Of a stretch of DNA of 64,000 nt, positions 1 to 13,330 are shown piece by piece. The stretch is taken from NCBI GenBank assembly GCA_949987565.1, contig OX465110.1:964233-1028232 (forward strand), read 5' to 3'. Position 1 is the stretch's first letter. Each line of letters starts with the position of its first letter. The stretch is from Luidia sarsii (lineage: Eukaryota > Echinodermata > Asteroidea > Paxillosida > Luidiidae). The notes beneath the pieces are model-generated. The model ran no database searches. It saw only the letters and a list, made by a program, of their open reading frames with translations, and had not been told where the DNA came from. The translations under genes and the position numbers were made by a program.

Positions 1-2161
1 CCGAGACGTAGCCACAATCACGGCCCCGAGTATGAATACAATTTTCATTATCTAGATAAATCTTCCTTATTGATTTAGATCCCCCACCATTTTTTTTTTT
101 TTTGGGGGGGGGGGGTTCTCAATGGTAAGGTTGTGCCCCTACCCCAAATCACGAGAAATGTTCGACAACAAGTCGTCATGTGAATTTTTCAGAACCGTGG
201 GTGATTCATTACGGCATGATGTCATAGTGACGTCACTACAATAACGGCAGTATTACTGCAACTGTGATGGAAATTGTTATACATGTATAGCAGTAAAGTC
301 ACACACTTCTCAATTTGATTAAATTTTCCTTCATTCTTCCATCTTATGTTATTTTATGTTGCAATGAAAACTATTTTTTTTTAAATTCCTTAATCTGTTT
401 TATTTAGATATCAAATAAAAACCATTCAGACAATAAGATGACATTTAGACAATTATCAGCAAGATTCACCTGTCGGAAAGACATCAGAAATATTTTTCTT
501 AAATTAAAGAAACCAAGCCTGAACTTCGATTTAATAAGAGGGAGTGTTAATAAGATCACTTTCATAATATCATACATTTTGAAATTTTGAAATTTTGAAA
601 TTGGTAACATTCGGAATATCCAATAACTTGGTTAACTATACCTTCTTGAGATATACGAGTACAATAATTATATGCAGTGTACGGTACGAATGTACAATGA
701 AATACAAAACGTCATGTGCCAAGAAGGGTACGACCCTTCATCTTCCGAATGACCTCTGAGATGCACCACATTGCTTCAAGACATAATCGAACCCCTATAA
801 TACCTCCCTCCTGGTGTGAAATGGACGTTCCGACCAGTATGCTCTGGCCGTCATATTTCGTATGAAAATAAACAACCTTCATTGCAAACCCTTGTAATAT
901 GAAATATGTCTGGGTTTTCATATTTTATGAAATCGAATAATTATAAGGCTTAGTGTGTGAAAAACTGTGTATAGTACTCCAATACACACGAACTTTACTT
1001 TGTTAGCGCTACATTACAATCAAGAATATACATGTAAATAATAAGTACTGTATAGGCTAAAAATTACGTGGATGATACGTCATTTTGACGTCTAGTTCGA
1101 CAAATTAGGCCTTTGCCTCATACACAAAGATTACAATAACCAACACCAATAACTAAAGTCAAATTTGAAAATCCCAAAACATACGTCATCGTTAAAAAAG
1201 TAAATGATACCAAATCTGAATAAACGCTTATAATTAAAGGTCTTGGTACTTAAAGGACAATAAAAGCTTTACTAGTAATTACAGTTCTGCATAATTATAC
1301 CTCACGTGGTGTGTCTTTAATGACGTGCACCATTATATGCACGTGGGTCATGGATCTGTGGCAATAGTTGAGCCACACATTCAGATTCTCTTCTCAAACA
1401 CTGAGAGACTAATCAGGATTCACTCTATCCATTATGGACTCCGTGAACGAGACAGACTTTTTTTTTCAATTAAGATAATTGCAGTATTTTTGATACTCAA
1501 TGGAAAGCTGCAATGCCCTTTTCTAGCAGCATCATATCGGCTGGCAATTATTCTGACATCACCTTGGCAACCCGTAGAAAAGCCATTTTGTACCTTATCA
1601 TAGTCCTAGAGCCTATAATTACGAAAAATCGAATTCTAAATTTCTAAGAGACTGGCAAGCCAAAGAAACAAGAAACCAAACCTTCAAGACTCCTTCATTA
1701 TTTCAGTTACCTGCAGCCTTGAAAGTTCAGCTTTCCATTTAAAGAAAAATAAAAAAAACCGCACGCATTTTCTTATTAAAAAGCAATATTAAAAAAGGTA
1801 ACAATCCAACATCATAATGACACCAAAATGGGTCTCCATACCTACTTCACGATGCTAAAAAAATAGCAGGAGTAATAGGTTTGCAGTGACACCATGCAGA
1901 ATTCTCTTTTATGAGTAGGCTATGTGTGGTTCTGAAAAGCCTGAGGAACTGACGTTTCGAACAGTATACTCTGTTCGTCTTCAGGAGATGATAAAAAATA
2001 TAATGGTTATAGGTAGCCATGCTACTTTTAGTACATCTTAATGCACTCGTCTCATGCAGTGATGTTAATGGGTGATTGGTGTTTGTTTGTCTGTCTGTTT
2101 GTTTGTTGGAGGGTCTGTTGGGGGTGTTTGTTTGTTTGTTTGTTTTCGAAATGGATCGGTT
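1..2161. other. 3' flank of first CUB gene; no gene seen
   Basis: No convincing coding region. A poly-T/poly-G tract lies at about 91-116. The stretch from about 400 to 1700 is homologous to about 8830-10800 and 20300-21160, so it is one of three copies of the flank of a tandem duplication. Shared landmarks are a TTCTTGAGATATACGAGTAC string at about 644 and 8960 and a TATAAGGCTTAGTGTGTG string at about 940, 9765 and 20645. A fragment of a dispersed repeat (GACGTTTCGAACAGTATACT) lies near 1952. A GTTTGTTTGTCT microsatellite at about 2075-2145 abuts the 3' end of the gene and is the short counterpart of the 46-bp minisatellite beside the second gene. Confidence 0.6.
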
Positions 2162-5100
2162 TTAGGCCTTGACGTCATTCGAAGGTGCAGGGTCAACAGG
2201 GTAGGTGGTCGGCACAGGGGTGTAGATCCCTGGTTGCTGGGGTGGGTAACCCCCTGGTTGCTGGGGTGGGTAACCCCCTGGTTGCTGGGGTGGGTAAGCC
2301 GCTGGCTGCATAACCATTCCTGGCTGTGTGGTAGTGACCACCTGCTGTGGTTGGCGCCTGCTCTTGCAGCAGCAGTGGTAGCAGAGGCAACCGCAACACA
2401 CGCAGAGCAGCACTGCAGCCACAATACACCCCACTATGATAGCTACCAACACTCCAATGCCAAGACGGAAAATATTCCCAATGACATCGCCGATGTCATC
2501 ATCAAAATCATCCGAACCTACCAAGAATAAAGACAAGAACATAGCGTGTTGAAAACAGCTTCCGAACTGAAAAGACCGAAGAATACAACAGCCTATAATT
2601 ATATACAAACTTTAAAAAATTGCAGGAGTGCCTGGCGATTCGGATCGGGACGGAACCTCTCCAAGTGACAGACGTAGTTTGCCTTTGATTGAGATAGGTC
2701 CATCGAATGGCTACACCGTCAATTCCGACAACGGTTTGTTGGTCACATTTTGTAGTTTCGTAATGATTGTTTGCATTGTAAGCTCGAGTGAACTACTGTC
2801 CATGCAGCACGATTTGAGTCTGGTTCTAAAAGAGACCTTGGGGGCTCTGACAGACAACCTGCATGGGCCAGTCAATGGCTCACGTCATCTCAGACTACAT
2901 GTTCTTGGATTTAGAATCTCTTTTCCTATTCAATATAAATCGCAAAATTTAGTGGACCTTAGTAGCAGGACCTTTGAGAAAGGATCTAAACGTCAGGCCC
3001 ACTGAATTTTGAGATTTGCATTTTGGTAATTTTAGTCAGTAAGCAGTTTGCAACATTTTTGAATATCAATATAATTCGCGTGTAAAAATGAAACAATAAA
3101 GGAGAAATTTATACTAGAGAAATGCAGAAATGCGATGGTTAATTTCACACGTCATCAGGCAGTTTCTGCTTCGCTGTGCCTTACTTGTAAAGCTTTCGTC
3201 GCTGTTGTCACCGCAGTTGTCGTAAAGGTCATCGTTGAGCGCCTTCTGAATGCACCGGTCGTTGTCACACTGGAAAGTGTAATTACCGACACTGTCGCAC
3301 GGTACTGGAGAAACGAGAAAGATCTGTTAGTGTTAGTTTGAAAAAAGACTTAAAGGGGAATGAAACCAAGAGAAAAATGTTGGCTTATCTGCTTGGGTGT
3401 TAAAAGCAACCTACAATTACCTATGTGCTACTCACCTACGAATTTCATAAAGAGGGAAAAATCATGGAATTCGGTGGTCGAATTCGCGTTCCCGCAAACC
3501 GCCATCTTTTCGAATGGCCCGCCAGTCACTGCGGGGGGTGTGACAGCGGAAAACTCCCGCATGGGCCAGGACGGATCATGGTACCCCTAGTACAAGTATA
3601 ATACAGCGTGCAGCTTTTTCCCGCTGACATTTTGACATGGTAGTACACCATCGTTCAGCTCGCGAGTGTATACAAACTGCACGCAGTATAGCTAGCTACA
3701 TTCGTCTAGGCCCATTCCGTTGTGATGTCACACCCCCCGCAATGATTGGCGGTCCCTTCGAAAAGATGGCGGGTTGCGGGAATGCAAATTCGACCACTGA
3801 ATTCCACGATTTCCCCTCTTTATAAAACTCGTATAGGTGAGTAACACATAGGTAATTGTAGGTTGTTTCAGTAACACCCAATCAGATAAGCCAACATTTT
3901 TCGCTGGGTTTCATTCCCCTTTAACCTGAATGGAATTTCAATATAATAATTCTTATTCTGCTATTTCGGTCAGAAATATAATATGTCAACAGTTTGGACA
4001 ATTTAATTGGTATAAAAAATACAAAATAGTCAACAGTTATCAGAGCTAGGAGAGTAAAGAAAAGCAAAATGTATCACACAAAATGATTATAAATAGGTCT
4101 GATCATTGTTTTAAAAAAAAATCCTATAAAGGAAAGCGTTTGATTTTGGGGTGGTTTTTATTTCTTCAAATAACTGGTCCAAATTATGGGCAAAGCAATA
4201 AGGGAGGGTACATCATTTGCTAAGAGCCAAATTTCCGGACATTCCAAATTAGATGAATCGTTATTTGTCAGCAAATTTGTAATGGTGGGCCTATCAGACA
4301 TTTCGTGTAATACCACCCTCATTATTTTTTGTTTTACTGTATGTTTTTACGAAAGATCTTCAAACACAAGGCCATATAAGGCCACTCAAGGTGATGGCTA
4401 CAGGAAAAATAGAAGAGGAATAGACAGATAAAGGAAGAAAACAGAGTCAAAGGGAACGAAGGTATCTATTCACGTTCCTTTTGAATAGCCACCCGAAACA
4501 AGTAAGCATTGATTTCGTTTGCAACAGTTTTTCCCATGACATGCATGGTTGACGGATTGAGCCGAAACCTACCCAGGTGTTATTTCATGTGTACGGTGAG
4601 TGACAGAGTATATATGGACGCGATTCTTCGACCTTCGAAAATGGTGTGCTCTACCTTTAAGACGGTAAGGAAGAGGCAGTATAAAGGTGAGAATTGAGAA
4701 ATGAAGACGAACCTGGTTTGAAGGGGTTGAAGGAAACGTAGAAACCCGAATCCTGCACAGAGGCGTCGCTAGTGAAATGCAGCGTGAGGGCGCCCGTAGT
4801 TGACACGATGTCTGGGATTCCGACCGTGGAATAGCCGCAGATTTGGGCGAGGCGGTTGACCTTAGTCAGGCCGTCGTACACATCCAGCGAGTCGGGGCAG
4901 GCAGATCCACCCTCAATATCCACCCTGTCCACGGTGAAGACGAGCTGCAGTCCTTGGGGTGCAATGATGGTCAGCGAGCAGTCGTAGTTTGCCGAGTAGT
5001 CGATGGACGTTTGCGAATCCATGCGACCTCCAAAAGCATCCACAATCAGAGTCTCATCGCACATGGTAGACATGAAAAACAAACCTGCCATAGAAACAAA

Positions 5101-8035
5101 CAAACAAATGATGCACAGTACTTACAACGCTGTCAGAACATTGGTCAATACTCAGTACTCAACCCATTCCCAAAAGTTGGTCGGAATAGCTGGCTATAAA
5201 CAGATAATTTAATTGGTCCAACTTAGTGGCCATAGTATAAATGAAACTTTCAATATTTCTCAAAATAAGTAGATGGTCAGGGTGGTAGACCTTCCTCAGT
5301 GCCACAAACTTCCAACATGTCTGATTAAGGTAGTTCAAGTGTCGGGAAAAAGGCTTTTTACAGTGCCGACTGTCGAAAGCCCCGATTTTGATATTACGAA
5401 ATTACATTTTTTGGACAAGATCAAACTTAGATTTGAGCAGGAGCTTTTAGAAAGAGCCCGTATAACACTACAGGCTGGCAATAGTCCTAATAACTATTCC
5501 AAACATGGCTGTGTATATATAGTTATCATGAAGGTTTTAGGAACTGTAAATTGACTTGTTTTCCGTTGACAGTTCTGTCGATGGACGTGTTCGTCTAACA
5601 GAAGAAGCCTTCGCGGAAACAACCCTTTCACGATTGCATCTTTTGTTGGCTAGACAGGTGTCCTGCCAAAAAGTGTCCCTGCTAAATACTGTCCGCTCAT
5701 TAGCATACTGATCGCTGATTGGTTAGCGTTAGGACTAGGATTAGGGTCGTTAGGGTTAGGGTTTGGATTAGAATTAGGATTGGGATTAGGATTAGGGTTA
5801 GGATTAGGGTTGTTTGGGTTAGGGTTAGCGTTACGGTTACAGTTAGGGTCCAACGGTACCAAAGTGCCCAACGTTGCGTGTGTTAGGCCAGCAACCATAC
5901 ACAATGCGTGTGTAGTGCGCAACCATACCCCAACCACGGTGGTTGAATGTCATACGTATTGGACCAATCAGCGATCAGTATGCTAATGAGTGGACACTAT
6001 TTGGCAGGGGACACTATTTGGCATGACACCGGTGTCCTACTGATACACGAAAGTTTGTTGACCCCTGACGTCTTTCTTACGCAGACCATAGATCTCCTTA
6101 CTCCATGCGCCGACCTACAGCACAGTCCATTGTGAACTGTACCGATGGCTATTCCTTCACAATCCATGCCAATTGTCGGTTGATGGGACCCATACTAAAA
6201 GAAGGAAATCATTTTGCTTTGCAAATATCTACATGTATTGGCTTCTGCTTTATGGGATACACACCTCATCAGCCCTTATTAACGATCTAGTCCCTATTTC
6301 ATATGCAGCCTATGCAGCCCTTCTTGTATTGATGTGAATATAGGTAGGACTACAGTTGCTATAGTTCGTTCACGAACTTCACGTGCACCGGATTTTCAAA
6401 CCACAAGTTCTAGACCCCAAACACCTTCTTCCGCTTTCCTGTTTCCCTTTTTTTCTAACAATAAGATCCGGGTAGGAAGTTTGCGGTATGGTGTAGTCAT
6501 GCAATGCAATATCATCTATAGAGCGGAGGAGTGTATGGTCGTTTTCGAAATAAAGGCTTAGGCTCGGGCTTAGGCTTCGGTCATATATCTATCTTACTCG
6601 TTGTAAAGATATCACAGGCATCTACAAACGAGCGTTTGGCCCCAGTTTCTTGGGGGAATACCCTGTATACCCTATCAAGCAAACAAACCTTCAAATTAGG
6701 AAACAAACCTCAACCTGGATTTTCAGGTTTTGTCAGACGGAGACGAAACCTGATCCCGAGCCTAAGCCTTCATTTCGAAAACGGCCCATGGCTCTGAAAA
6801 GAGTCGTTAATTCAACGTTTCGGGAAGTACCGGTACATCTATATAGTGTGTACCATGGCGTATACTCTGTTCGTTGTCCGAAGACAGGACTAAGATTATA
6901 TCCGCCTCACTGGACGTGAACACATCCACGCATGAGCTGTGGCTAGGAAATCTTACATAATACATGACTGTACGTACTGTACACGTCATGCATTTTGACC
7001 ATAGTATAGTGGCATAGCAGGTCAAGGCGTTGTCTGTAATACGGCGTTCCTTCCTCCATGGTCTGCCATAGATGTCTATGAAAAGACTCACACAGGGCTG
7101 CATAGGTATACGTGCATGGAGGTGGTACGTGGAAGTATCACTCGCAACGCCTTTGTACATGAAAGCACCAAACATACAGAATTTCTGAAGGACGGATTTT
7201 AATTTCTATATCGTTGGTCAACGTCTTGAATCTTGATTAAAGGCTACGGCAAACCACACCCCGCCACTGACCTCAATGTTTATTGGTCAATTACTCTCGT
7301 GTGCATACGCGCAATCGTGTTGGGACGCTTGCGAATTGCTCGTATGGCGTGCCAATGAAAACCTATACGATGGTCTCAATCGATCCCGACTTCTGTGTAT
7401 GTAGCCATCAATGCCCACGCAGAAACACATTGTCAAATGCCCCACCCATGCAGTGACTACTGCACACATATTGTACAGGATAAGATTTGGCGAATGGAAG
7501 CAGGGTGAAAGCATATAATTTCTTGCTCTATTGTGAAAGGTATAACGAACTAGCAAATACTTGTACCATACCATGGAGGAAGGAAACAAATAGGCCCACT
7601 TCATTAATTAAGAAAACAGAAATTCTTCAGAGCATATAGAGTCAAGAACCATTTCCCAAAATTGTTATAAATATAAATAGTAAATGGCCATAATTAGAAC
7701 CACGTCATTTTTATGTCTCTAGTCTAGGCCTAAATACGGGTGTCTCACGAACTACACCCAGTTAATTGGCATTTAAACCCAAATTACCAGGTCATAAAGT
7801 ATATGTACACATGTACATGTAGTACATGGAGGAATAACTTCCCTACTTACTCCATCCATGCATGCACCAACTCAAAACGATGAAAGGAAAGTACATAGAC
7901 GGGTGATTTTACTTTTCACATCACAAGACGATGCTTTTCGAAATCATATCGCTCTTTCACTTTAAGTAACTTACCAGGTTCAGCGCTGACGTAACGGGCG
8001 ACCAAGAGAAGAAAGAACATCCGGTGGAACTCCAT
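2162..8035 (-). CDS. CUB / LDLa-like single-pass membrane protein, copy 1 (4 exons, 302 aa)
   Basis: Exons in minus-strand order: 8035-7975, 5084-4713, 3304-3185, 2517-2162. All introns are GT-AG and phase 1, and the model closes at 303 codons including stop. Exon 1 encodes a signal peptide (MEFHRMFFLLLVARYVSA). Exon 2 is a CUB domain (about residues 29-140; Cys29 and later cysteines, LDVYDG core, LTLHFTSD strand). Exon 3 is an LDLa-type module (about 147-181) with the acidic CGDNSDE end but only four cysteines. Exon 4 gives an acidic stalk, a membrane helix (about 203-224), nine cysteines from 215 to 235 likely to be palmitoylated, and a Pro/Gln-rich tail with three YPPQQPG units ending DVKA. 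CUB and LDLa modules usually bind protein ligands or calcium; the tail resembles Shisa-type cytoplasmic tails. The ligand is unknown. A near-identical architecture is encoded at 13331-19374. Intron 2 holds a TTAA-flanked element and intron 1 a TTAGGG-bearing element. Confidence 0.85.
3354..3920. mobile_element. TTAA-flanked foldback element
   Basis: Arms at about 3354-3550 and 3724-3920 are long inverted repeats, beginning AGGGGAATGAAACC and ending with its complement. The element is flanked on both sides by TTAA (3350-3353 and 3921-3924), the target duplication of piggyBac- and Kolobok-type transposons. There is no internal transposase frame, so it is non-autonomous. It lies in the intron between the CUB and LDLa exons of copy 1. 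A diverged single arm is recognisable at about 21560-21721. Confidence 0.8.
5651..6040. mobile_element. TIR element with internal TTAGGG-like repeats
   Basis: Terminal inverted repeats of about 75 bp (left about 5654-5725, right about 5968-6040) share the string CATTAGCATACTGATCGCTG in opposite orientations. The interior (about 5725-5850) is a degenerate array of TTAGGG/TTAGGATT units, like interstitial telomere repeat. The paralogous intron of the second CUB gene at about 16805-16820 has the flanking sequence but not the insert. Confidence 0.75.
6538..6785. repeat. Short inverted-repeat element of the GGCTTAGGCTC family
   Basis: Arms at about 6538-6575 and 6752-6785 are inverted copies containing TTTTCGAAAT and GGCTTAGGCTCGGG. 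Related sequence with a GGCTCAGGCTTAGG core recurs at about 11700-11930, 23565-23600 and 62165-62380, making this a dispersed family in the window. No coding capacity is seen. Confidence 0.6.
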
Positions 8036-11000
8036 GATGTCCAACCAATGTTTGGTGATGCCAGAACCTCTAAAAGTAAAATCTTCTGTGGAGATGCTGC
8101 GGCAATGTACAGTACACGTAGTCCACAGCGAGCACTGTACATGTATGTTGTACAATGTATTGTACAGGTACTGTACATGTACAATGTACTACTGTAAGTC
8201 TGTATAGGATGGTTCGAGAGTAGATTGAGTAATGAATATGTATATGATAATGAAGCATTACGTAACGCACCCTGTCAACGTACGGCTAGCTATGTACCTC
8301 CTGTACAGGCATCACGATCAATGCTCTATGAAGGCACATGCCCCATTGGTTCACCCCTTGCAGACTGCTATTATAAGAGGATTTCGAGGAGAATTCACAC
8401 AGATTCTAGAGTGGATGCAACATGGACATGCGGAGACACAAATAAACGAACCAATAATGGACGGTTGCAAAGCTGCAAAGTGGCAGTGTGCAAATCCTGC
8501 TAAGATTCCGTGTTGCAAAATGAATGACTTTCTCTTGCATGTATAGAAAATACCCCACCACACGTCACCATCAAGAACACAATAACAAATACAAGCTATC
8601 CCCTGATACCTGCATGTACACGGTGGATTATTGACCATACATTTACATAATGTAAATGTCTGCAAGTAATGATAACACTGATGAACATGTACGTCTGAGA
8701 CTTTGCCAAAGAACAGAAATCATTCTGTAAACTAAAGAAAACGAGAGACAATATGGTGATTGTATTTGAGCTGAGATTGAAATAAAAATACATGCGGGGA
8801 CAGTCAAGGAATTGAAGGAACATTCTAAGAAAACCTGAAATTTAAATGCAGCCTGAACGAATTAATAACAGAGAGTGTTTTAATGAAACCAGTTTCACAA
8901 TATATACATTTCAAATGCTTAACATCAGGAATGATCCAATGACTTCGTCTTAACTATACCTTCTTGAGATATACGAGTACATATTGTGTAGTATACGGTA
9001 CGATTGTACAATGAAATACAAAATATCAAGGAGGGCAACGAAGAATACGACCCTGCATCTTACGAATGACCCCTGAGATGCACCACATTGCTTCAAGACA
9101 TATTCGAACCCCTATACCCCTCTCCCCGGTATCCGGACGGGTTATTCGAACCCACATTTTCATTAATATCTTTCATTCATTTTGTGTCCCTTAAAAGTAG
9201 TCAATTGGGCCACTGCTAGCACTCTGTCAACCACCTTCCTCCAACCGTCTCTGTTTTCTGCTTTCCGAAGGGCTTCACTCAGACTGAGCCATGTGTCTTC
9301 CCATCTCTTTGTCTGTCTGCCTCTTCTTCTCCCAAATAATTGACCCACTCACTCCTCTTTGTAGAAATCGTGAAAGAAAGAGTGACTGAAAAGTATCACT
9401 GACCGATATGAAACAATTTCAATATAATACTGTGACGAGGAGTCGAGGACACCGTTTGGCAAGAACTCTTTACAGGTTCTAACTATAGAGGAATGCAACA
9501 TAATGTAGAATTTGTTTTTCATCTTTTTGGTTCCTGAGACAGAGATAATGCTGCGTGGTGAGTGGCTGTTAAAATTAATTTTGATTTCATAGCTGGCCTC
9601 GGCAATGGTTTGAACTGTAAATGTAAAAGGCACACGACACGTTTGGGTACCATACCAAATAATGTTTCGTATGAAAATATGCAACCTGCATTGTAAACCC
9701 TTGTTACAAGGATGAGTGTAAAAATAAGTCTGGGTTTTCAATCATACATTTTATGAAATCGAATATAAGGCTTAGTGTGTGTGCATAGTACTCCACTTTT
9801 CACGAACTTTGTTAACGTTACATTGCAATCAAGCATGTACGTTAATAATTGTTAAATGTGCAGGCTAGGATGATACGTCATTTTGACGTCTAGTTCGACA
9901 CATTAGGCCTCTGCCTCATACAAAAAGATTACAACAATCAACACCAATAACAAAAGACAAATTTGAAAATCCCAAAACATACGTCATCGTTAAAAAAGTA
10001 AATGATACCAAATCTTGAACACTGAGTATACGCTAATGAAATTAATTAATACAAACGAGTGGCAAACTGCTAACTGATTAAGATGACCTGCAGTATATCA
10101 ATCTCAATTTGGAGGGCCTGACGTTTCGATCCTGCTACCATGTCACGTGGTGTGTCTTTAAGTAGAACCGTGGTTCTTAGAGGAACCGTGTTCTCACCGT
10201 TTCCATGACCACACTTTTTCTCAAAGGGACACGCCCAATGCCGAACATGCACCATCACACACGGAGCATTTTTTGCTTTTTCGTCTCAACGGAAAAGGCA
10301 TTTAAAAAAATGATATTGTGCAAAAGCAAACATTGGCTTAGGAGAGTTCCAAATTAGTCCAATCAAATGGTTTACTGCTGCTCAGAAAAAAACCCCACGT
10401 GGGTCGTGGATCTTTAAGGTAATAGTTAAACCACACAGTGACACATAATAATATTGGATGCCGATTTTTTGTCTCAAACACTGATAGAATATACAGAGTG
10501 TACTCTATCCAGCATGTGCTTCGTGAGCCCCCTCTGAACATCTCGGAAACCCGTCACATAATGAATTGCCCATGGTGTAAACGGATTTCTAAATATCCCC
10601 TTTCCAAAAGTAATGAGATACATTTTGAACGGTTTCCTGTCTAAACCAATTCTGTCTAATTTCCAGGTATTTTTACACTAATAATGACAGTTTATTTTTC
10701 AATTACGATAATTGATGGAAAACCAGTGTCCTTTTTCCCGATGGTCGAACAATCGAATTCCAAGTTTCCAAGAGACTGGCGAGCCAAAGTAACAAGAAGC
10801 CAGACCTTCACAGACCCTTCATTTGGTTATACCTGCAGCCTTAAAAATTCAGCCTTCCATTAAAATTCAACTTAACTATATATTCAACAAAATAATTATA
10901 TACATCATTTTTATAAAAAGAAAACCCACACGCAAACAGGTAAAAATCTACAATTATAATGACCCCAAAATGGGTCATCATAGCTTTGTCTTAAAATGAC

Positions 11001-12700
11001 AAAGCTATGATGATGAAACAATGTGTCCATCTTATAACAAAAGACTTAAACGGAGCCAGCTAAAGCTTCAGTGGACCTTTCCCATGAAATATGCAAATTG
11101 GACCTAGCGCATGCGCTTAACTAAATTGATGGGCAAGCGGGCTGCCAACCAATCATAGTTTTCCACGGGCTTGCGCGCGTTCCTTCTCACTAACAGTTTG
11201 GCGTGCGGTCATTGGCTATTCAGCGTCTCCTGCGCGCGTATTTCGAAACCTGCACGCAACGCGCACTCGTTTGCCCATCAATTAAAATTAAGTAAAGCGC
11301 ATGCGCCAGCTCTTATTTGCATATTTCATGGGAAAGGTCCATTAGAACGTGGCTCTTCCCTCATCCGGGTCATCGCCGTTCCATCCGTGTCGTGATTTCG
11401 TCCTCACGACCTATTTTCTTTTGTAAACAAAGTGAAAGTGCCTGTCTATTCCACACTGCACACATTGTCAGGAGTTGGTCATATTTCAGCTTAGTTATAG
11501 CTATTCTCTAATAGGCGACAAATATATGAAGGGACTACCCTGTACGATAATGACAAGGCTTACTTGGTGTTTAGCCTTAATACTCATGCACTAAACGATT
11601 CAATCTATATACAATGTACTTTAAGAACAATCATCATTGGTACTGCACTCAGAACTGAGCGTAGTATCATTAACATTTCATAAATGTTGCCATAGGCCTT
11701 TTTTCCCAAAACCCGGCTTAGGCTCAGGCTCCGGCTTTGTATTTCTTTCTTTTGTCCATTTTAAAGTACAAGGCATGAAAACGAGAGGCCTTTGGCTTCG
11801 TTTTTTAATTTTGAAAAAAAAAAATTCGAAAGCTTCAACTTCAACAAAGAACTCCAACCTGTGATTTCAGCTTTTGGATAACAGAGACGAAGCACGGAGC
11901 CGAAGCCTAAGGTTGGTTTTGGAAAAGGGCAATAGAAATACGAGGCAGTCTCATCGTCGAATCACACAGCATACCAGTGGTTCCCGCGAAGACTATAGTG
12001 CAACACTGGGATTATCGCGGGTAACCGACCACTTCAAGCCTAACAACGAAATAACGGTCACGTGTTTAAGTACGGTACTGCGCCTTAATCATAATATAAT
12101 GTACATGTACATTATTTTGTAGGCCTACTTGCCTACGCGCTCAATCCTTCATGGAGTGCAGCAGTACAGTACACGTCGATAAAAAAAAAATAGCCACAGA
12201 TCAGAACGCGGCATACGAACATTATTGAAGGAGTACTGACGTCAATAAAACCAGCCAATCAAATGCCTCCTTGGCCTTGTCTGTGATTGGTTCCCACGTC
12301 GCAAAATGGCGCCACATGAAACCTAGTCACTCTGCAGTGTATGTGAATTCCTTACTACTGTATTCTGTCTGCTATATCTTCGACAGAGAATGTCTGGCGA
12401 TTGTGCTTGCGAGTGTGAGTTTGCAAGAAAGCAGTGAGAACCCACGTCCCACATCAAGACCCTGAAATATCATGTCTGAAAACATTGGACAAAATCATCT
12501 GTGGTGAGGTAAACATGCGCCGTCTTATCCTATCAGTATCGTGATCCTTGTGTTCTGCACTTACAGTACCTTCATTACCACAGACAACTTTTGAAAACAC
12601 TATCAAAGGACACACGGAAAGGGTTTGATTAAAATGTGGATCTTAAAAGTCAACCCTTTTTGGTGCAGGGTACAAGCTTGAATGTTGCGGGCGAAATTGG
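8036..12700. other. Spacer between the two CUB genes; no gene seen
   Basis: 8036-8200 is the upstream region of copy 1 and holds clustered ACATGTAC palindromes (about 8105-8185); a comparable cluster lies above copy 2 (about 19485-19530). Sequence from about 8830 to 10960 repeats the 3' flank seen at 400-1900. Short frames here have no recognisable domain. A GGGCCTGACGTTTCGATCCT fragment lies near 10113. A small palindrome spans 10975-11013 (CATCATAGCTTTGTC and its complement). Confidence 0.55.
11072..11341. mobile_element. Miniature inverted-repeat element
   Basis: Terminal inverted repeats begin TGGACCTTTCCCATGAAATA and continue through a GCGCATGCGC block to TTGATGGGCAA; the complementary arm ends at 11341. 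The central part is GC-rich (GCGCGC runs). No open frame with a domain is present. It sits in the 3' flank of the second CUB gene. Confidence 0.7.
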
Positions 12701-12707
12701 TTTCTTT

Positions 12708-13312
12708 GTTTGGGTGTTTGTTTGTCTGTTTGTTGTGGATGTGTTGGTGATATTCATGGGTGTTTGTTTGTCTGTTTGTTGTGGGTGTGTTGGTGATGTT
12801 CGTGGGTGTTTGTTTGTTGTGGATGTATTGGTGATGTTCATGGGTGTTTGTTTGTCTGTTTGTTGTGGGTGTGTTGGTGATGTTCATGGGTGCTTGTTTG
12901 TCTGTTTGTTGTGGGTGTGTTGGTGATGTTCATGGATGTTTGTTTGTCTGTTTGTTGTGGGTGTGTTGGTGATGTTCGTGGGTGTTTGTTTGTTTGTTGT
13001 GGATGTGTTGGTGATGTTCATGGGTGTTTGTTTGTCTGTTTGTTGTGGTTGTGTTGGTGATGTTCATGGGTGTTTGTTTGTCTGTTTGTTGTGGGTGTGT
13101 TGGTGATGTTCATGGATGTTTGTTTGTCTGTATGTTGTGGATGTGTTGGTGATGTTCAAGGTGTTTGTTTGTCTGTTTGTTGTGGATGTGTAGGTGACGT
13201 TCAAGGTGTTTGTTTGTTTGTTGTGGATGTGTTGGTGATGTTCAAGGTGTTTGTTTGTTTGTTTGTTGTGGATGTGTTGGTGATGTTCAGGGTGTTTGTT
13301 TGTTTGTTTGTT
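12708..13312. repeat. 46-bp minisatellite, about 13 units
   Basis: The unit is about 46 bp (GTGTTGGTGATGTTCATGGG followed by GTTTGTTTGTCTGTTTGTTGTG), with units shortened at the right end. It ends about 20 bp from the stop codon of the second CUB gene, so it probably lies in that gene's 3' untranslated region or just beyond. The same position of copy 1 has only a short GTTTGTTTGTCT tract. The open frames across it are a by-product of the repeat. Confidence 0.85.
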
Positions 13313-13330
13313 TTCGAAATCGGATCGGTT

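Noticed and set aside
5725..5850. Chromosome end (telomere)
   Set aside because: The TTAGGG-like units are degenerate, short and enclosed in inverted repeats, with genes on both sides.
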